Positions 34,537 to 42,635 of a stretch of DNA of 64,000 nucleotides are shown here, in pieces. Numbering within the stretch: position 1 is the stretch's first letter; each line of letters opens with the position of its first letter. The stretch is from Roseiarcus sp963783175 (GTDB taxonomy: Bacteria; Pseudomonadota; Alphaproteobacteria; Rhizobiales; Beijerinckiaceae), in assembly GCA_963783175.1 (NCBI GenBank), contig CAWANG010000024.1:8656-72655 (forward strand), in the 5' to 3' direction. Both the position numbers and the translations under genes were made by a program. The notes under the pieces were generated by a model. It did no database searches. It saw only the letters and a program-made list of their open reading frames with translations, and was not told where the DNA came from.

Positions 34537-34598
34537 GCGGCGCGCGCGCGCCGATCTCGGGAAGCCGGAATCTCGAGCCTGTACAAGGAGTTGGACAG

Positions 34599-35810
34599 GT
34601 GAATACGACCCACGCGACATCCGCCATGGTCCCGACCTACGCCCGCGCGAATGTCGCTTTCGAGCGCGGAGAGGGCTGCTGGCTCCTGTCGACGGAAGGC
34701 GAGCGCTATCTCGATTTCGGGGCCGGGATCGCGGTGACCTCGGTCGGCCACGCCCATCCGCATCTGGTCGAAGCGCTGACGAGCCAGGGCTCGAAGCTGT
34801 GGCACGTCTCGAACCTGTACGAGAATCCCGAGGGCGAGCGCTTTGCGCGCCGTCTTGTCGACGCGACCTTCGCCGATCTCGTGTTCTTCGCCAATTCGGG
34901 CGCCGAGGCCAATGAGGCGGCGGTCAAGATGGCGCGCCGGCGCCAATCGATCGACGGCCGTCCCGAGCGCTATCGCACGATCACCTTCGAGGGCGCGTTC
35001 CACGGCCGGACGCTCGCGATGATCGCCGCCGGCGGCCAGGCCAAGTATCTCGACGGTTTCGGTCCCAAGGTCGACGGCTTCGACCAGATTCCGCTGACCG
35101 ACCTCGCCGCGGTCGAGGCTGCCATCGGTCCGGGGATCGGCTCGATCATGATCGAGCCGATCCAGGGCGAGGGCGGGGTGAGGGTCGTCCCGCCCGCCTT
35201 CCTGCGGGGCTTGCGTGAGATCTGCGACCGGCATGGCCTCCTGCTGATCTTCGACGAAGTGCAGACGGGCGTCGGCCGGACCGGCCGGCTTTACGCCTAC
35301 GAGCACTGTGGAATTCATCCCGATATCCTCACCTCCGCCAAAGGCATTGGCGGGGGCTTTCCGATGTCGGCGTGCCTGGCCACCGCCGACGCCGCCCGCG
35401 GCCTCACCGTCGGCGTCCACGGGACGACGTTCGGCGGCAATCCGCTGGCGATGGCGGTCGGCAACGCCACGCTAGATGTCATCCTTGCGCCGGGCTTCCT
35501 CGAGCGGGTCGCCAGGCTCGGTCTCGACATGCGCCAGCGGCTCGCGGAGCTCAAGGATCGCCGCGGCGCCGTGATCGAGGAGGTCCGCGGCGAGGGGCTG
35601 ATGATCGGCCTCAAGCTCAAAGTCCCGCCTGCGACCTTCGCCGAGGCGGCGATTGAGCGGAAGCTGCTTGTCATTCCCGCCGGAGACAATGTCGTGCGCG
35701 TAGTGCCGCCGCTTGTCGTCACCGACGAGGAACTCGCCGAAGGCGTGCGGCGGCTCGACGCCGCTTGCGCCGCGGTCGAAGAGCGCCTGATGGTGGCGAC
35801 GACGAACTGA
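34599..35810 (+). CDS. argD: Acetylornithine aminotransferase
   Basis: PLP enzyme of arginine (and lysine) synthesis, about 403 residues. Marks: VFFANSGAEANEAAVKMARR, FEGAFHGRTLAMIAAGG, IQGEGGVRVVPPAFL, LLIFDEVQTGVGRTGRL and the PLP lysine in LTSAKGIGGGFPMS. Start is the GTG at 34599, eight bases after AAGGAG; the frame upstream to 34398 covers the promoter and leader and is rejected. First gene of argD-argF-hslO, a common arrangement in Hyphomicrobiales. Confidence 0.95.
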   Translation: MNTTHATSAMVPTYARANVAFERGEGCWLLSTEGERYLDFGAGIAVTSVGHAHPHLVEALTSQGSKLWHVSNLYENPEGERFARRLVDATFADLVFFANSGAEANEAAVKMARRRQSIDGRPERYRTITFEGAFHGRTLAMIAAGGQAKYLDGFGPKVDGFDQIPLTDLAAVEAAIGPGIGSIMIEPIQGEGGVRVVPPAFLRGLREICDRHGLLLIFDEVQTGVGRTGRLYAYEHCGIHPDILTSAKGIGGGFPMSACLATADAARGLTVGVHGTTFGGNPLAMAVGNATLDVILAPGFLERVARLGLDMRQRLAELKDRRGAVIEEVRGEGLMIGLKLKVPPATFAEAAIERKLLVIPAGDNVVRVVPPLVVTDEELAEGVRRLDAACAAVEERLMVATTN

Positions 35811-35819
35811 AGCGAGAGC

Positions 35820-36761
35820 ATGAACGCGCCCGTTCAAAACCGTCCGCGGCATTTCCTCGATCTGCTCCAGCTTTCGAGCGGCGAGCTTCGCGACATCCTC
35901 GATCGAGCCGCAGCGATGAAGGCGGCGCGGATCAAGGGGGTGGAGCCGGCATGGCGTCCGCTCGCCGGCAAGACGCTGGCGATGATCTTCGACCGGCCGT
36001 CGACCCGCACCCGCGTCTCGTTCGACGTCGGAATGCGCGATCTCGGAGGCGAGTCGATCATGCTGACCGGGGCTGAGATGCAGCTCGGGCGCGGCGAAAC
36101 CATCGCCGACACCGCCCGCGTGCTGTCGCGCTACGTCGACGCGATCGTGATTCGGATCCTCAGTCCGGACGATATGCGGGAGATGGCCGACAACGCGACG
36201 GTCCCGGTCATCAATGGCCTCACCAAGCAGTCGCACCCCTGCCAAGTGCTGGCCGACCTCATGACGTTCGAGGAGAGGCGCGGTCCGATCCGGGGCCGCA
36301 AGATCGCCTGGTCGGGCGACTACAATAATGTGCTTTCGTCCTGGATCGACGCCTCGGCGCGGTTCGGCTTTCGGCTCGAGATCGCCTGCCCGCGGGAATT
36401 GCAGCCAGGCAAGGTCCGGCTCGAGGCCGCGCGGGCGGCGGGAGCGGACATCGCCATCGGCGACGATCCGGCAGCGGCGGCCCGCGGCGCGGCCGCGGTG
36501 ATCTCGGATTGCTGGGTGTCGATGGGCGACGAGGACGAGGGCCGGCGCCACAACCTGCTCGCGCCCTACCAGGTCAACCAGGGGCTGATGCGCCACGCCG
36601 CGGCCGACGCCATTTTCATGCATTGCCTGCCCGCCCATCGCGGTGAGGAAGTGACCGACGAGGTGATCGACGGTCCGCAATCGGTCGTGTTCGACGAGGC
36701 GGAAAACCGCCTGCATGCGCACAAGGGCGTACTTGCGTGGTGTTTCGGGGTCGAGCCATGA
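35820..36761 (+). CDS. argF: Ornithine carbamoyltransferase
   Basis: 313 residues. Carbamoyl-phosphate site FDRPSTRTRVSFDVG (STRTR), HPCQ in LTKQSHPCQVLADL, ornithine-binding ISDCWVSMGDE and the catalytic HCLPAHRGEEV are all present. Nine bases after argD, and its stop overlaps the hslO start (ATGA). Confidence 0.96.
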   Translation: MNAPVQNRPRHFLDLLQLSSGELRDILDRAAAMKAARIKGVEPAWRPLAGKTLAMIFDRPSTRTRVSFDVGMRDLGGESIMLTGAEMQLGRGETIADTARVLSRYVDAIVIRILSPDDMREMADNATVPVINGLTKQSHPCQVLADLMTFEERRGPIRGRKIAWSGDYNNVLSSWIDASARFGFRLEIACPRELQPGKVRLEAARAAGADIAIGDDPAAAARGAAAVISDCWVSMGDEDEGRRHNLLAPYQVNQGLMRHAAADAIFMHCLPAHRGEEVTDEVIDGPQSVVFDEAENRLHAHKGVLAWCFGVEP

Positions 36762-37720
36762 CGGTCCTCGAGCGCGCCGCCTCGGCCGAGGTCGTCGACG
36801 ACATCGTGCTGCCGTTCGCGGTTGAGTCCCTGAGCACTCGCGGCCGTCTGGTGCGGCTGGGGCCGGCGATCGACCAGCTCCTCAAGCGCCACGACTATCC
36901 CGAGCCGGTGTCGAAGCTGGTGGCCGAAGCGGCGGCGCTCGCCGCGTTGCTAGGATCGACCTTGAAGATGAAAGGCCGGTTCCAGTTGCAAACCAGGAGC
37001 GACGGCCCGGTCACCATGCTCCTGGTCGATTTCGACGCGCCGTCGCATTTGCGCGCGCTCGCGCGGTTCGACCGGACGCGGCTCGAACGCACTTTGGCGG
37101 CGGGCGACGACCTCATCGGCCAGGGTCATATGGCCTTCACCATTGATCCGGGGGGCGAGATGACCCGCTACCAGGGCGTGATCGCGCTCGAGGGCCAGGG
37201 ATTGGAAGCCGCGGCGCACCACTATTTCGAGCGTTCGGAGCAGATCCCGACCCTGGTGCGTCTCGCGGTCGGCGAAATCCTGACCGCCGGCGGCGGCGAA
37301 TGGCGCGCCGGCGGCCTCGTCGTGCAATATCTGCCCGAGGCGGGCGCGCGGCGGCTCAAGGCGGACTTCCATCCCGGCGACGCGCCGGAGGGAGTCGAGC
37401 CGCACCGCATCGCCGAGGATGACGCCTGGACCGAGGCCAAGGCCCGCGCGGCGACAACCGAAGCGCACGAACTGATCGATCCGACGCTGTCGGGCGAGCG
37501 GCTGTTGTTTCGCCTCTTCAACGAGCGCGGCGTTCGCGTCTACGAGCCGACGCCGCTCGCCGCCGTCTGCCGCTGTTCGGCCGAGGGCGTCGACGCGATG
37601 CTGCGCAGCTTCCCCCCGCACGAGGTCAGGGACATGGTAGGCGATGACGGGATGATCGGCGTCACTTGCGAATTCTGCTCGACCAAGCGCGTGTTCAATC
37701 CGGCCGACTACGGCGCCTAG
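36758..37720 (+). CDS. hslO: Redox-regulated chaperone Hsp33
   Basis: 320 residues; cytosolic holdase activated by oxidation. The C-terminal zinc centre is intact: CRCS (about residue 263) and CEFC (about residue 304), four cysteines that form disulfides on activation. The N-terminal domain includes GSTLKMKGRFQLQTRSDGPV. ATG 36758 overlaps the argF stop, so it is translated as part of the arg operon; the frame to 36737 is an alternative start that is less likely. Confidence 0.95.
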   Translation: MTVLERAASAEVVDDIVLPFAVESLSTRGRLVRLGPAIDQLLKRHDYPEPVSKLVAEAAALAALLGSTLKMKGRFQLQTRSDGPVTMLLVDFDAPSHLRALARFDRTRLERTLAAGDDLIGQGHMAFTIDPGGEMTRYQGVIALEGQGLEAAAHHYFERSEQIPTLVRLAVGEILTAGGGEWRAGGLVVQYLPEAGARRLKADFHPGDAPEGVEPHRIAEDDAWTEAKARAATTEAHELIDPTLSGERLLFRLFNERGVRVYEPTPLAAVCRCSAEGVDAMLRSFPPHEVRDMVGDDGMIGVTCEFCSTKRVFNPADYGA

Positions 37721-37733
37721 GGCCTACGCATTC

Positions 37734-38654
37734 ATGGACGACACCGCCTTTGCGGCCAGGCTCGCCGAATCCGGGGCCGCAATCGAGCGGGAGCTCGACA
37801 TTTTGCTCGGGGCCGAACCGAGACCTGGCGAGCCGGGGCGGCCGGAGCGCCTGATCGAAGCGATGCGCTATGCGACGCTCGGCGGCGGCAAAAGGCTCAG
37901 GCCCTTCCTCACGGTTGAAACGGCGCGGGCGCTCGGACGCCAGGACGAGGGTCCCCGCCGCGCCGGCGCGGCGATCGAATGCGTTCACGCGTACTCGTTG
38001 ATTCACGACGATCTCCCGTCGATGGACGACGACGACCTGAGGCGCGGGCGCCCGACGACCCATCGCGCCTTCGGCGAAGCAACGGCAATTCTCGCCGGCG
38101 ACGCACTGCAGGCGCTGGCGTTTGAGATCCTGGCCGATCCGGCGACCGACTCGATCGCCGAAGTGCGCGCGGCCCTCTGCGCCGGCCTCGCGCGCGCCAT
38201 CGGTCTCGCCGGCATGGTCGGCGGCCAGATGTTGGACATCGACGCCGAACGATCGACGGCGCCGCTGTCGGTCAAGGAGATCGCGCGGCTGCAGGCGATG
38301 AAGACCGGGGCGCTTCTGAGGTTCAGCGTCGAGGCGGGGTCGAGGCTCGCTGGCGCCGGCGCGAAGGCGAGCGCGGGGCTCTCGGCCTATGGTCGGGCGA
38401 TCGGCGCCGCGTTTCAGATCGCGGACGACATCCTCGACGCCGAAGGCGACGCCGTGACGCTCGGCAAGCGCGCCGGCAAGGACGCCGGGCGCAACAAGGC
38501 GACGCTGGTCGGCGCGCTGGGAATCGAGGGCGCGCGCCGCGAGCTCGCCCGCCTTGTGGACGAGGCTTTGTCGGCGGTCGACGCCGCCGGAGTCGGCGCC
38601 GCGGGCGACGTATTGCGGGCGACCGCACGCTTCGTCGCCACGCGCAGGAAGTGA
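37734..38654 (+). CDS. ispA: Polyprenyl synthetase (farnesyl/geranylgeranyl diphosphate synthase, IspA-like)
   Basis: 306 residues. First Asp-rich motif LIHDDLPSMDDDDLRRGRPT with the two-residue insertion typical of bacterial (type II) FPP synthases, second motif QIADDILDAEGD, and GGGKRLRPFLTVETAR for the diphosphate-binding loop. Makes the allylic diphosphate precursor for ubiquinone, hopanoids or carotenoids. 13 bases after hslO, in the same direction. No dxs gene follows. Confidence 0.9.
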   Translation: MDDTAFAARLAESGAAIERELDILLGAEPRPGEPGRPERLIEAMRYATLGGGKRLRPFLTVETARALGRQDEGPRRAGAAIECVHAYSLIHDDLPSMDDDDLRRGRPTTHRAFGEATAILAGDALQALAFEILADPATDSIAEVRAALCAGLARAIGLAGMVGGQMLDIDAERSTAPLSVKEIARLQAMKTGALLRFSVEAGSRLAGAGAKASAGLSAYGRAIGAAFQIADDILDAEGDAVTLGKRAGKDAGRNKATLVGALGIEGARRELARLVDEALSAVDAAGVGAAGDVLRATARFVATRRK

Positions 38655-39103
38655 GCGCGAGGCGGCTAGAAGTTGGAGCCTAGAACTTGGTGGAAAAGGG
38701 CCGCATAAACGAAGTCGGACCGGGGCAAATACGCCAGCTCCGGCCCGAACTTTCAGAGGGAACCGCGTCCGCCTTCGGTTAAGGCTTTTGGTCCGGGTGA
38801 CCACTCTGACATCGTCATATTCGCACGTCGCAGCCTGGGCGTATTGACGTAGATCAACGCGGCCGAGTTGGCGCGTCAGCTTCCACTCGCGCGCCATCCG
38901 CTGCGCCTCGGCGATCCGAGCGGGGGCGGCCGGATAAGGTCTTCGCCCTGCGCGCTCGTAACGCACGCGCAGGCGGCGCGGGCGCGCGTCATCGGCCGCC
39001 CTGTCTGAGAAACGCGCTGGGCTGCTCCCGGGCGGCCCCCGCGTCCTCTTCAGGCTTCTCTCGCCCGTGCGGTGCGCGGTTCATGGACTTGGCGCGTTAG
39101 AGC
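38655..39103. other. Intergenic stretch, no convincing gene
   Basis: About 450 bases after ispA. A minus-strand frame continues through it from within ispA, with some protein-like character at the 5' end (TRQLGRVDLRQYAQAATCEY), which could be a decayed gene fragment; nothing firm. No terminator with a clear T-run was seen. Confidence 0.4.
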
Positions 39104-39289
39104 TTAGCGGGGAGGGCTCAGGGCTATTTGTTCGAGCGCGATCCAGAGAGCGAGCGCCGCTGTAGCAAGGCCAAGCGCAAGGTACCAAGTCGGACTGCCA
39201 GTGTACCCGTGATAGGCGACGGCCAAGCCAAGAATAAGTATGGCCCATGGTTTCCACCTCTTCCACCACTCGTTCCACATCCTTGGCAT
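39104..39289 (-). CDS. Possible small two-helix membrane protein
   Basis: A 61-residue frame. The Trp/Lys/Arg-rich start MPRMWNEWWKRWKPWAILIL is followed by two hydrophobic stretches, about residues 15-30 and 37-55, with an EQIALSPPR tail. This aromatic-basic start with two helices is typical of small inner-membrane proteins, but I recognise no family and no ribosome binding site decides the start. It lies in an otherwise empty region downstream of the response regulator. Confidence 0.4.
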   Translation of the reverse strand: MPRMWNEWWKRWKPWAILILGLAVAYHGYTGSPTWYLALGLATAALALWIALEQIALSPPR

Positions 39290-39548
39290 CCCTCGGTCAG
39301 AGTTTTGAATAGCTCTCGCGCACTTTTATCCGTCGCTGCAGCCGAGCCGGGAGCCATCGGCTTGAGGATCTGGTGACGCGGTTCGGACAGGACGCGGCGC
39401 TGCCGGGCGTTCTCATGGCGCTGGTCTGCCTTTCCCTCACCCTACCTTTCCTCGCGGGACGCGTCCCGATAGCCGGTAGTAAACGCTAGACGTCATAAGC
39501 ACCTCCGGGTCGCCGAGACAAGCTTCTAGTAGAAGCGCCGCGCCCCTA
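39290..39548. other. Intergenic stretch downstream of the response regulator
   Basis: About 260 bases with no supported gene. In related two-component loci a histidine kinase follows the regulator here; none is present, intact or recognisable as a remnant. Confidence 0.5.
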
Positions 39549-40226
39549 TCATCCCGCCGGCGTCTCCTCGTCTACGCCTACCGCATAGCCGAGGCCGCGC
39601 GCGGTCTTGATGATGTCGACGCCGAGCTTCTTGCGCAACCGGCCGATGAACACTTCGATCGTATTCGAGTCGCGATCGAAATCCTGCTCGTACAGGTGCT
39701 CGACGATCTCGCTGCGCGAGATGACGCGCCCAGCGTGGTGCATGAGATAGGACAAGAGCCGGTATTCATGGCTCGTGAGCTTGATTGCCTGGTCGTTGAC
39801 CGTGACGCGGCCGGCGCGCGCGTCGAGCCTGACCGGCCCGACCGTAAGGTCGCTCGACGCGCGGCCGGCGGCGCGGCGCATCAGCGCCCTCAGGCGCGCC
39901 AGCACCTCCTCCATATGGAACGGCTTGGCGACATAATCGTCGGCGCCTGCGTCGATGCCCTGGACCTTGTCGCTCCACCGGTCGCGGGCGGTCAGGATCA
40001 AGACCGGCATCGTGCGGCCGGCCTTGCGCCAAGCCTCGAGAACCGCGACGCCGTCGCGTTTGGGCAGGCCGATGTCGAGCACGACCGCGTCGTAGGGCTC
40101 GGTGTCGCCGCGAAACCAGCCCTCTTCGCCATCGAAAGCGCGGTCGACCGCGTAGCCCGCGGCCTCGAGCGCGGCGGAGACCTGGCGATTGAGATCGCGA
40201 TCGTCTTCGACAACCAAAAGTCGCAT
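39549..40226 (-). CDS. OmpR/PhoP-type response regulator
   Basis: 225 residues. The receiver domain has the acidic pair EDD (7-9), phospho-acceptor Asp51 in VVLDIGLPKRDG, Thr in LILTARD and Lys in YVAKPFHMEEV. The C-terminal winged helix is typical: IKLTSHEYRLLSYLMHHAGR and SNTIEVFIGRLRKKLG. Downstream of the PepSY gene in the same direction (38-base gap). No histidine kinase is adjacent. The signal and targets are unknown; PepSY neighbours suggest an envelope or cation-related signal (inference). Confidence 0.93.
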   Translation of the reverse strand: MRLLVVEDDRDLNRQVSAALEAAGYAVDRAFDGEEGWFRGDTEPYDAVVLDIGLPKRDGVAVLEAWRKAGRTMPVLILTARDRWSDKVQGIDAGADDYVAKPFHMEEVLARLRALMRRAAGRASSDLTVGPVRLDARAGRVTVNDQAIKLTSHEYRLLSYLMHHAGRVISRSEIVEHLYEQDFDRDSNTIEVFIGRLRKKLGVDIIKTARGLGYAVGVDEETPAG

Positions 40227-40264
40227 GCGCTCCTTCGTCTCCCTGATGGTTTTGTTTGCCGCGA

Positions 40265-40666
40265 TCAGTTCTTGACCTGCGGTTCGTGCGGGTCGTGCGT
40301 CTCGTGCAATTCGTGCGGCTCGCGCGCCGGGCGGACAACAACTTTACCCGTCGTCGCCTCCATCTCGACATGGACGAGATGCCCGTCGCGATGCAGGAGC
40401 GTGATCTCGTAGATGAAATCATCCCCGGTATGACAGAGCCGCGCCGACAGCGCCTCGGCCTTGCGTTGCGCGGCGGCGAATTTGAGCGCGGCGAACGGCT
40501 CGATCAGATGGCGGGACTTGACCTCATCGCGTGTCTCAGCGGCGTTGAGGCAGACGGGCTTCGGCGCGACGGCGCGCGGCGGCTCCGGCTCGGCGGCGTT
40601 GGCCGAGGCGGACGCCATGACGGCGCACCAGGCCGCGGCGCGGCAAACCATGGCGAGCGCGGCCAT
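40265..40666 (-). CDS. PepSY domain exported protein
   Basis: 133 residues. A signal peptide MAALAMVCRAAAWCAVMASA ends in ANA before AEPEPP; the mature part holds one PepSY domain (AQRKAEALSARLCHTGDDFIYEITLLHRD cut into ARLCHTGDD and IYEITLLHRDGHLVHVEMEA). The tail is His/Glu/Pro-rich (EPHELHETHDPHEP), which may bind metal. ATG 40666 chosen for the signal peptide; the longer frame to 41080 is antisense to the protease. First gene of a unit with the response regulator, as is common for PepSY proteins that modulate two-component systems. Confidence 0.82.
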   Translation of the reverse strand: MAALAMVCRAAAWCAVMASASANAAEPEPPRAVAPKPVCLNAAETRDEVKSRHLIEPFAALKFAAAQRKAEALSARLCHTGDDFIYEITLLHRDGHLVHVEMEATTGKVVVRPAREPHELHETHDPHEPQVKN

Positions 40667-40847
40667 GACAATGAAAGCCTCTGCTATTTGAACGCTGCCC
40701 GACCATGTTCGCATTGCCGGCTGAATGCAATGTGAATGGTCGAGATGCGCCTTCGGCGCTCCGCGAAGCGCGAGGGGGTGGATGAACTTGGCGGTGGTCG
40801 CCGCGGAAGCGATTGAAGCGCCGCGCGTTCTGGCGCATGAAGCCGCG

Positions 40848-41609
40848 ATGACCTCAGCCTTGGGCCGCTCGCTTCGATTACTGGCGCTTGTCGCGGCGCT
40901 CGCCCCGCCGACCGTTCCGGCGCGGGCGCTGGTCGGCGCGGTTCCGGACGGCCGCTTTGCCGACCGGGTGGCGATGGTGCTGACCCGCGGCGGCGACAGA
41001 GCCGGTTTCTGCTCGGCGCTGGTGCTGAGCCCGCGCATCCTTCTCACCGCCGCCCATTGCTTGAGGCGCGTAAGCGACATGGCGGTCCACTATCGCGACC
41101 CGACGGGGGCGGCCGTCATCATTCCGGTCGACGCGGCGCTCGCCCATCCCGGCTACCGCGCCGACGCCGTTCAGGCTCGCGTCGAATTGATCGACGTCGC
41201 GCTAATCCGCGCCGCGCGGCCGCTCGACCCGCGCTTCGCCGCCGCAGCGATCGGCGACGGCGAACCGCCGCCGATCGGGGCGCGGGCGATCGTGTCGGGC
41301 TATGGCGCCGCGCGCGAGGGCGACTGGTCGTCGGGCGGCGTCTTGCGCAGCGTGACCCTCGCGGTTCGAGAGCCTGCCTCGACCGTCCTTATCTGGGCCG
41401 CCGATCCCGGCGGGCGGGAGGCCGGCGCCTGCAACGGCGATTCCGGCGCGCCGATCTGGTCGGCCGACGGATCGACCGCGATCGCGATCGTCGCCTGGGC
41501 CCAGGCCCCCCATGGCCGCGGCTGCGGCGGCCTCACCCAAGGCCCCCTGCTGGCGCCGCTCAAGGGCTGGATCGAGGAGACCGAGGAGAGGCTCGAAAAC
41601 GCCCGGTAG
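40848..41609 (+). CDS. Trypsin-like serine protease (S1 family), exported
   Basis: About 253 residues with a signal peptide (SLRLLALVAALAPPTVPARA). Catalytic triad visible: His in LLTAAHCLR, Asp in ELIDVALIRAARP and Ser in GACNGDSGAPIWS; conserved Cys pairs are present. The ATG at 40848 gives a clean signal; ATG 40782 and 40725 are alternatives. Divergent from the PepSY gene. Substrate unknown, probably periplasmic or secreted. Confidence 0.88.
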   Translation: MTSALGRSLRLLALVAALAPPTVPARALVGAVPDGRFADRVAMVLTRGGDRAGFCSALVLSPRILLTAAHCLRRVSDMAVHYRDPTGAAVIIPVDAALAHPGYRADAVQARVELIDVALIRAARPLDPRFAAAAIGDGEPPPIGARAIVSGYGAAREGDWSSGGVLRSVTLAVREPASTVLIWAADPGGREAGACNGDSGAPIWSADGSTAIAIVAWAQAPHGRGCGGLTQGPLLAPLKGWIEETEERLENAR

Positions 41610-41733
41610 AGGAATTTGCGCTTGGGAGAACTTGCAACCTCATTCAGAGGTGCCCCGCGAAGCTGGTCCCTCTAAGGATGATCCAGGCAGCGGCCTCGCG
41701 CGGTCCGAACTCGCCCCGGCTCCGGGCCGTTCA

Positions 41734-41749
41734 TGGGTGGTACTACCTA
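41734..41749. promoter_or_regulatory. Palindromic operator-like site 1
   Basis: TGGGTGGTACTACCTA, two mismatches from the perfect 16-base palindrome at 41776; followed by AAT as in that copy. Confidence 0.6.
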
Positions 41750-41775
41750 ATAGACATGAGGTGCACTTCAGCTCG

Positions 41776-41791
41776 TAGGTAGTACTACCTA
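41776..41791. promoter_or_regulatory. Palindromic operator-like site 2 (perfect)
   Basis: TAGGTAGTACTACCTA is a perfect 16-base palindrome. Its size and form resemble LuxR-family (lux-box-like) binding sites. Centre is 42 bases from site 1. Confidence 0.7.
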
Positions 41792-41827
41792 ATTACCGCG
41801 ATGGGCCCGGCCGGTTCTGCTTTTTTA

Positions 41828-41843
41828 TAGGTGGTATCACGCA
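41828..41843. promoter_or_regulatory. Palindromic operator-like site 3 (degenerate)
   Basis: TAGGTGGTATCACGCA keeps the left half-site and is degenerate on the right; preceded by TTTA as in site 4. Centre is 52 bases from site 2. Confidence 0.45.
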
Positions 41844-41923
41844 ATCGGCCGCGCCTCGGGGCCGCGCAGGGCCTCTGATTGGACGCCAATCCGAAGCGCC
41901 AGCCGGATGGCTCGTTTCATTTA

Positions 41924-41939
41924 TAGGTAGTACTACTCA
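41924..41939. promoter_or_regulatory. Palindromic operator-like site 4
   Basis: TAGGTAGTACTACTCA, two mismatches at the right end from the perfect palindrome. Centre is 96 bases from site 3 and about 85 bases before the LuxR-type start codon. Confidence 0.6.
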
Positions 41940-42016
41940 AGTTTCCTTTACCCTCAGCTACATCAGGCAGAGTGTAAAAATCGACCCGAGTCCGCCTCGC
42001 GCCGGAAGGGGGATGC

Positions 42017-42604
42017 GTGAAACAAGACTCGGAAGCCTTCGATGTGCTGCGATTTTACACCGAATTGCAGCAAAGATCGTCGGTCGCGGCGTGCTCAGCG
42101 CTATTCAAGAACGCGGTAGCGCGGTTTGGCATGGTCGCCTTCGCCTGCGGCGAACTCAATATCGCCGACCGCGATCGAAGCGTGCTGTTCATCACTGAAT
42201 GGCAAGCGGCGCCTGAACGTGACTGGAGCCGGGCCCTCGTTGTTCACGTCGCCCGCGGAAGCACGCGTTACGGGATCGTTACGATGATCGGCCCCGGCGA
42301 GCCGCTCGACGAATTCCAGCGCGACTGTCTCTGCCTGATCAGCGAATGTCTCTTAAGCCGCATACGAGCGTTGCGGGAGAACCTCGAAGACGGCATGCTG
42401 CCGGCTGGCCTGAGCCGGCGGGAAGTCGAAACGGCGCGCCTGGTCGCGATGGGCTACTCCGACCCCGAAATCGCCGCCATATTGGGGATTTCCCGATCCA
42501 CCGCCCGTAGACATGTCGACGCCGGACGAAGGCGCCTGAACGCCAGGAATCGCGCCCATTTGGCGGCGCTCAGCGTGTCGTTGGGGATCGCCACGCTAGC
42601 CTGA
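42017..42604 (+). CDS. LuxR-type HTH regulator with shortened autoinducer-like domain
   Basis: 195 residues from a GTG. The C-terminal GerE/LuxR helix-turn-helix is clear: LSRREVETARLVAMGYSDPE followed by IAAILGISRSTARRHVDAGRRRL. The N-terminal part (about residues 8-115) resembles an autoinducer-binding domain (FYTELQQRSSVAACSALF; ARGSTRYGIVTMIG) but is some 30-40 residues shorter: the region that normally holds the ligand-pocket WxxxY…DP motif is missing after ITEWQ. No luxI-type synthase is in view. Four phased palindromes upstream suggest autoregulation. Could be a LuxR solo with a different or no ligand. Confidence 0.85.
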   Translation: MKQDSEAFDVLRFYTELQQRSSVAACSALFKNAVARFGMVAFACGELNIADRDRSVLFITEWQAAPERDWSRALVVHVARGSTRYGIVTMIGPGEPLDEFQRDCLCLISECLLSRIRALRENLEDGMLPAGLSRREVETARLVAMGYSDPEIAAILGISRSTARRHVDAGRRRLNARNRAHLAALSVSLGIATLA

Positions 42605-42635
42605 GCCGGCCGAATTCTTCCGCAAATTTGCTATT

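Larger units (their letters stand above)
41610..42016. other. Regulatory region of the LuxR-type gene (no gene)
   Basis: About 400 bases between the protease and the LuxR-type regulator. It contains no supported frame but has four related palindromic sites (listed separately) and is more AT-rich near the sites. Confidence 0.7.

Noticed and set aside
37695..38966. 423-residue minus-strand frame
   Set aside because: Mostly antisense to ispA. Only its first ~80 residues, beyond ispA, look faintly protein-like and no family is recognisable.
41734..41939. CRISPR-like repeats
   Set aside because: Only four short, unevenly spaced and partly degenerate palindromes without uniform spacers; better read as regulator binding sites.
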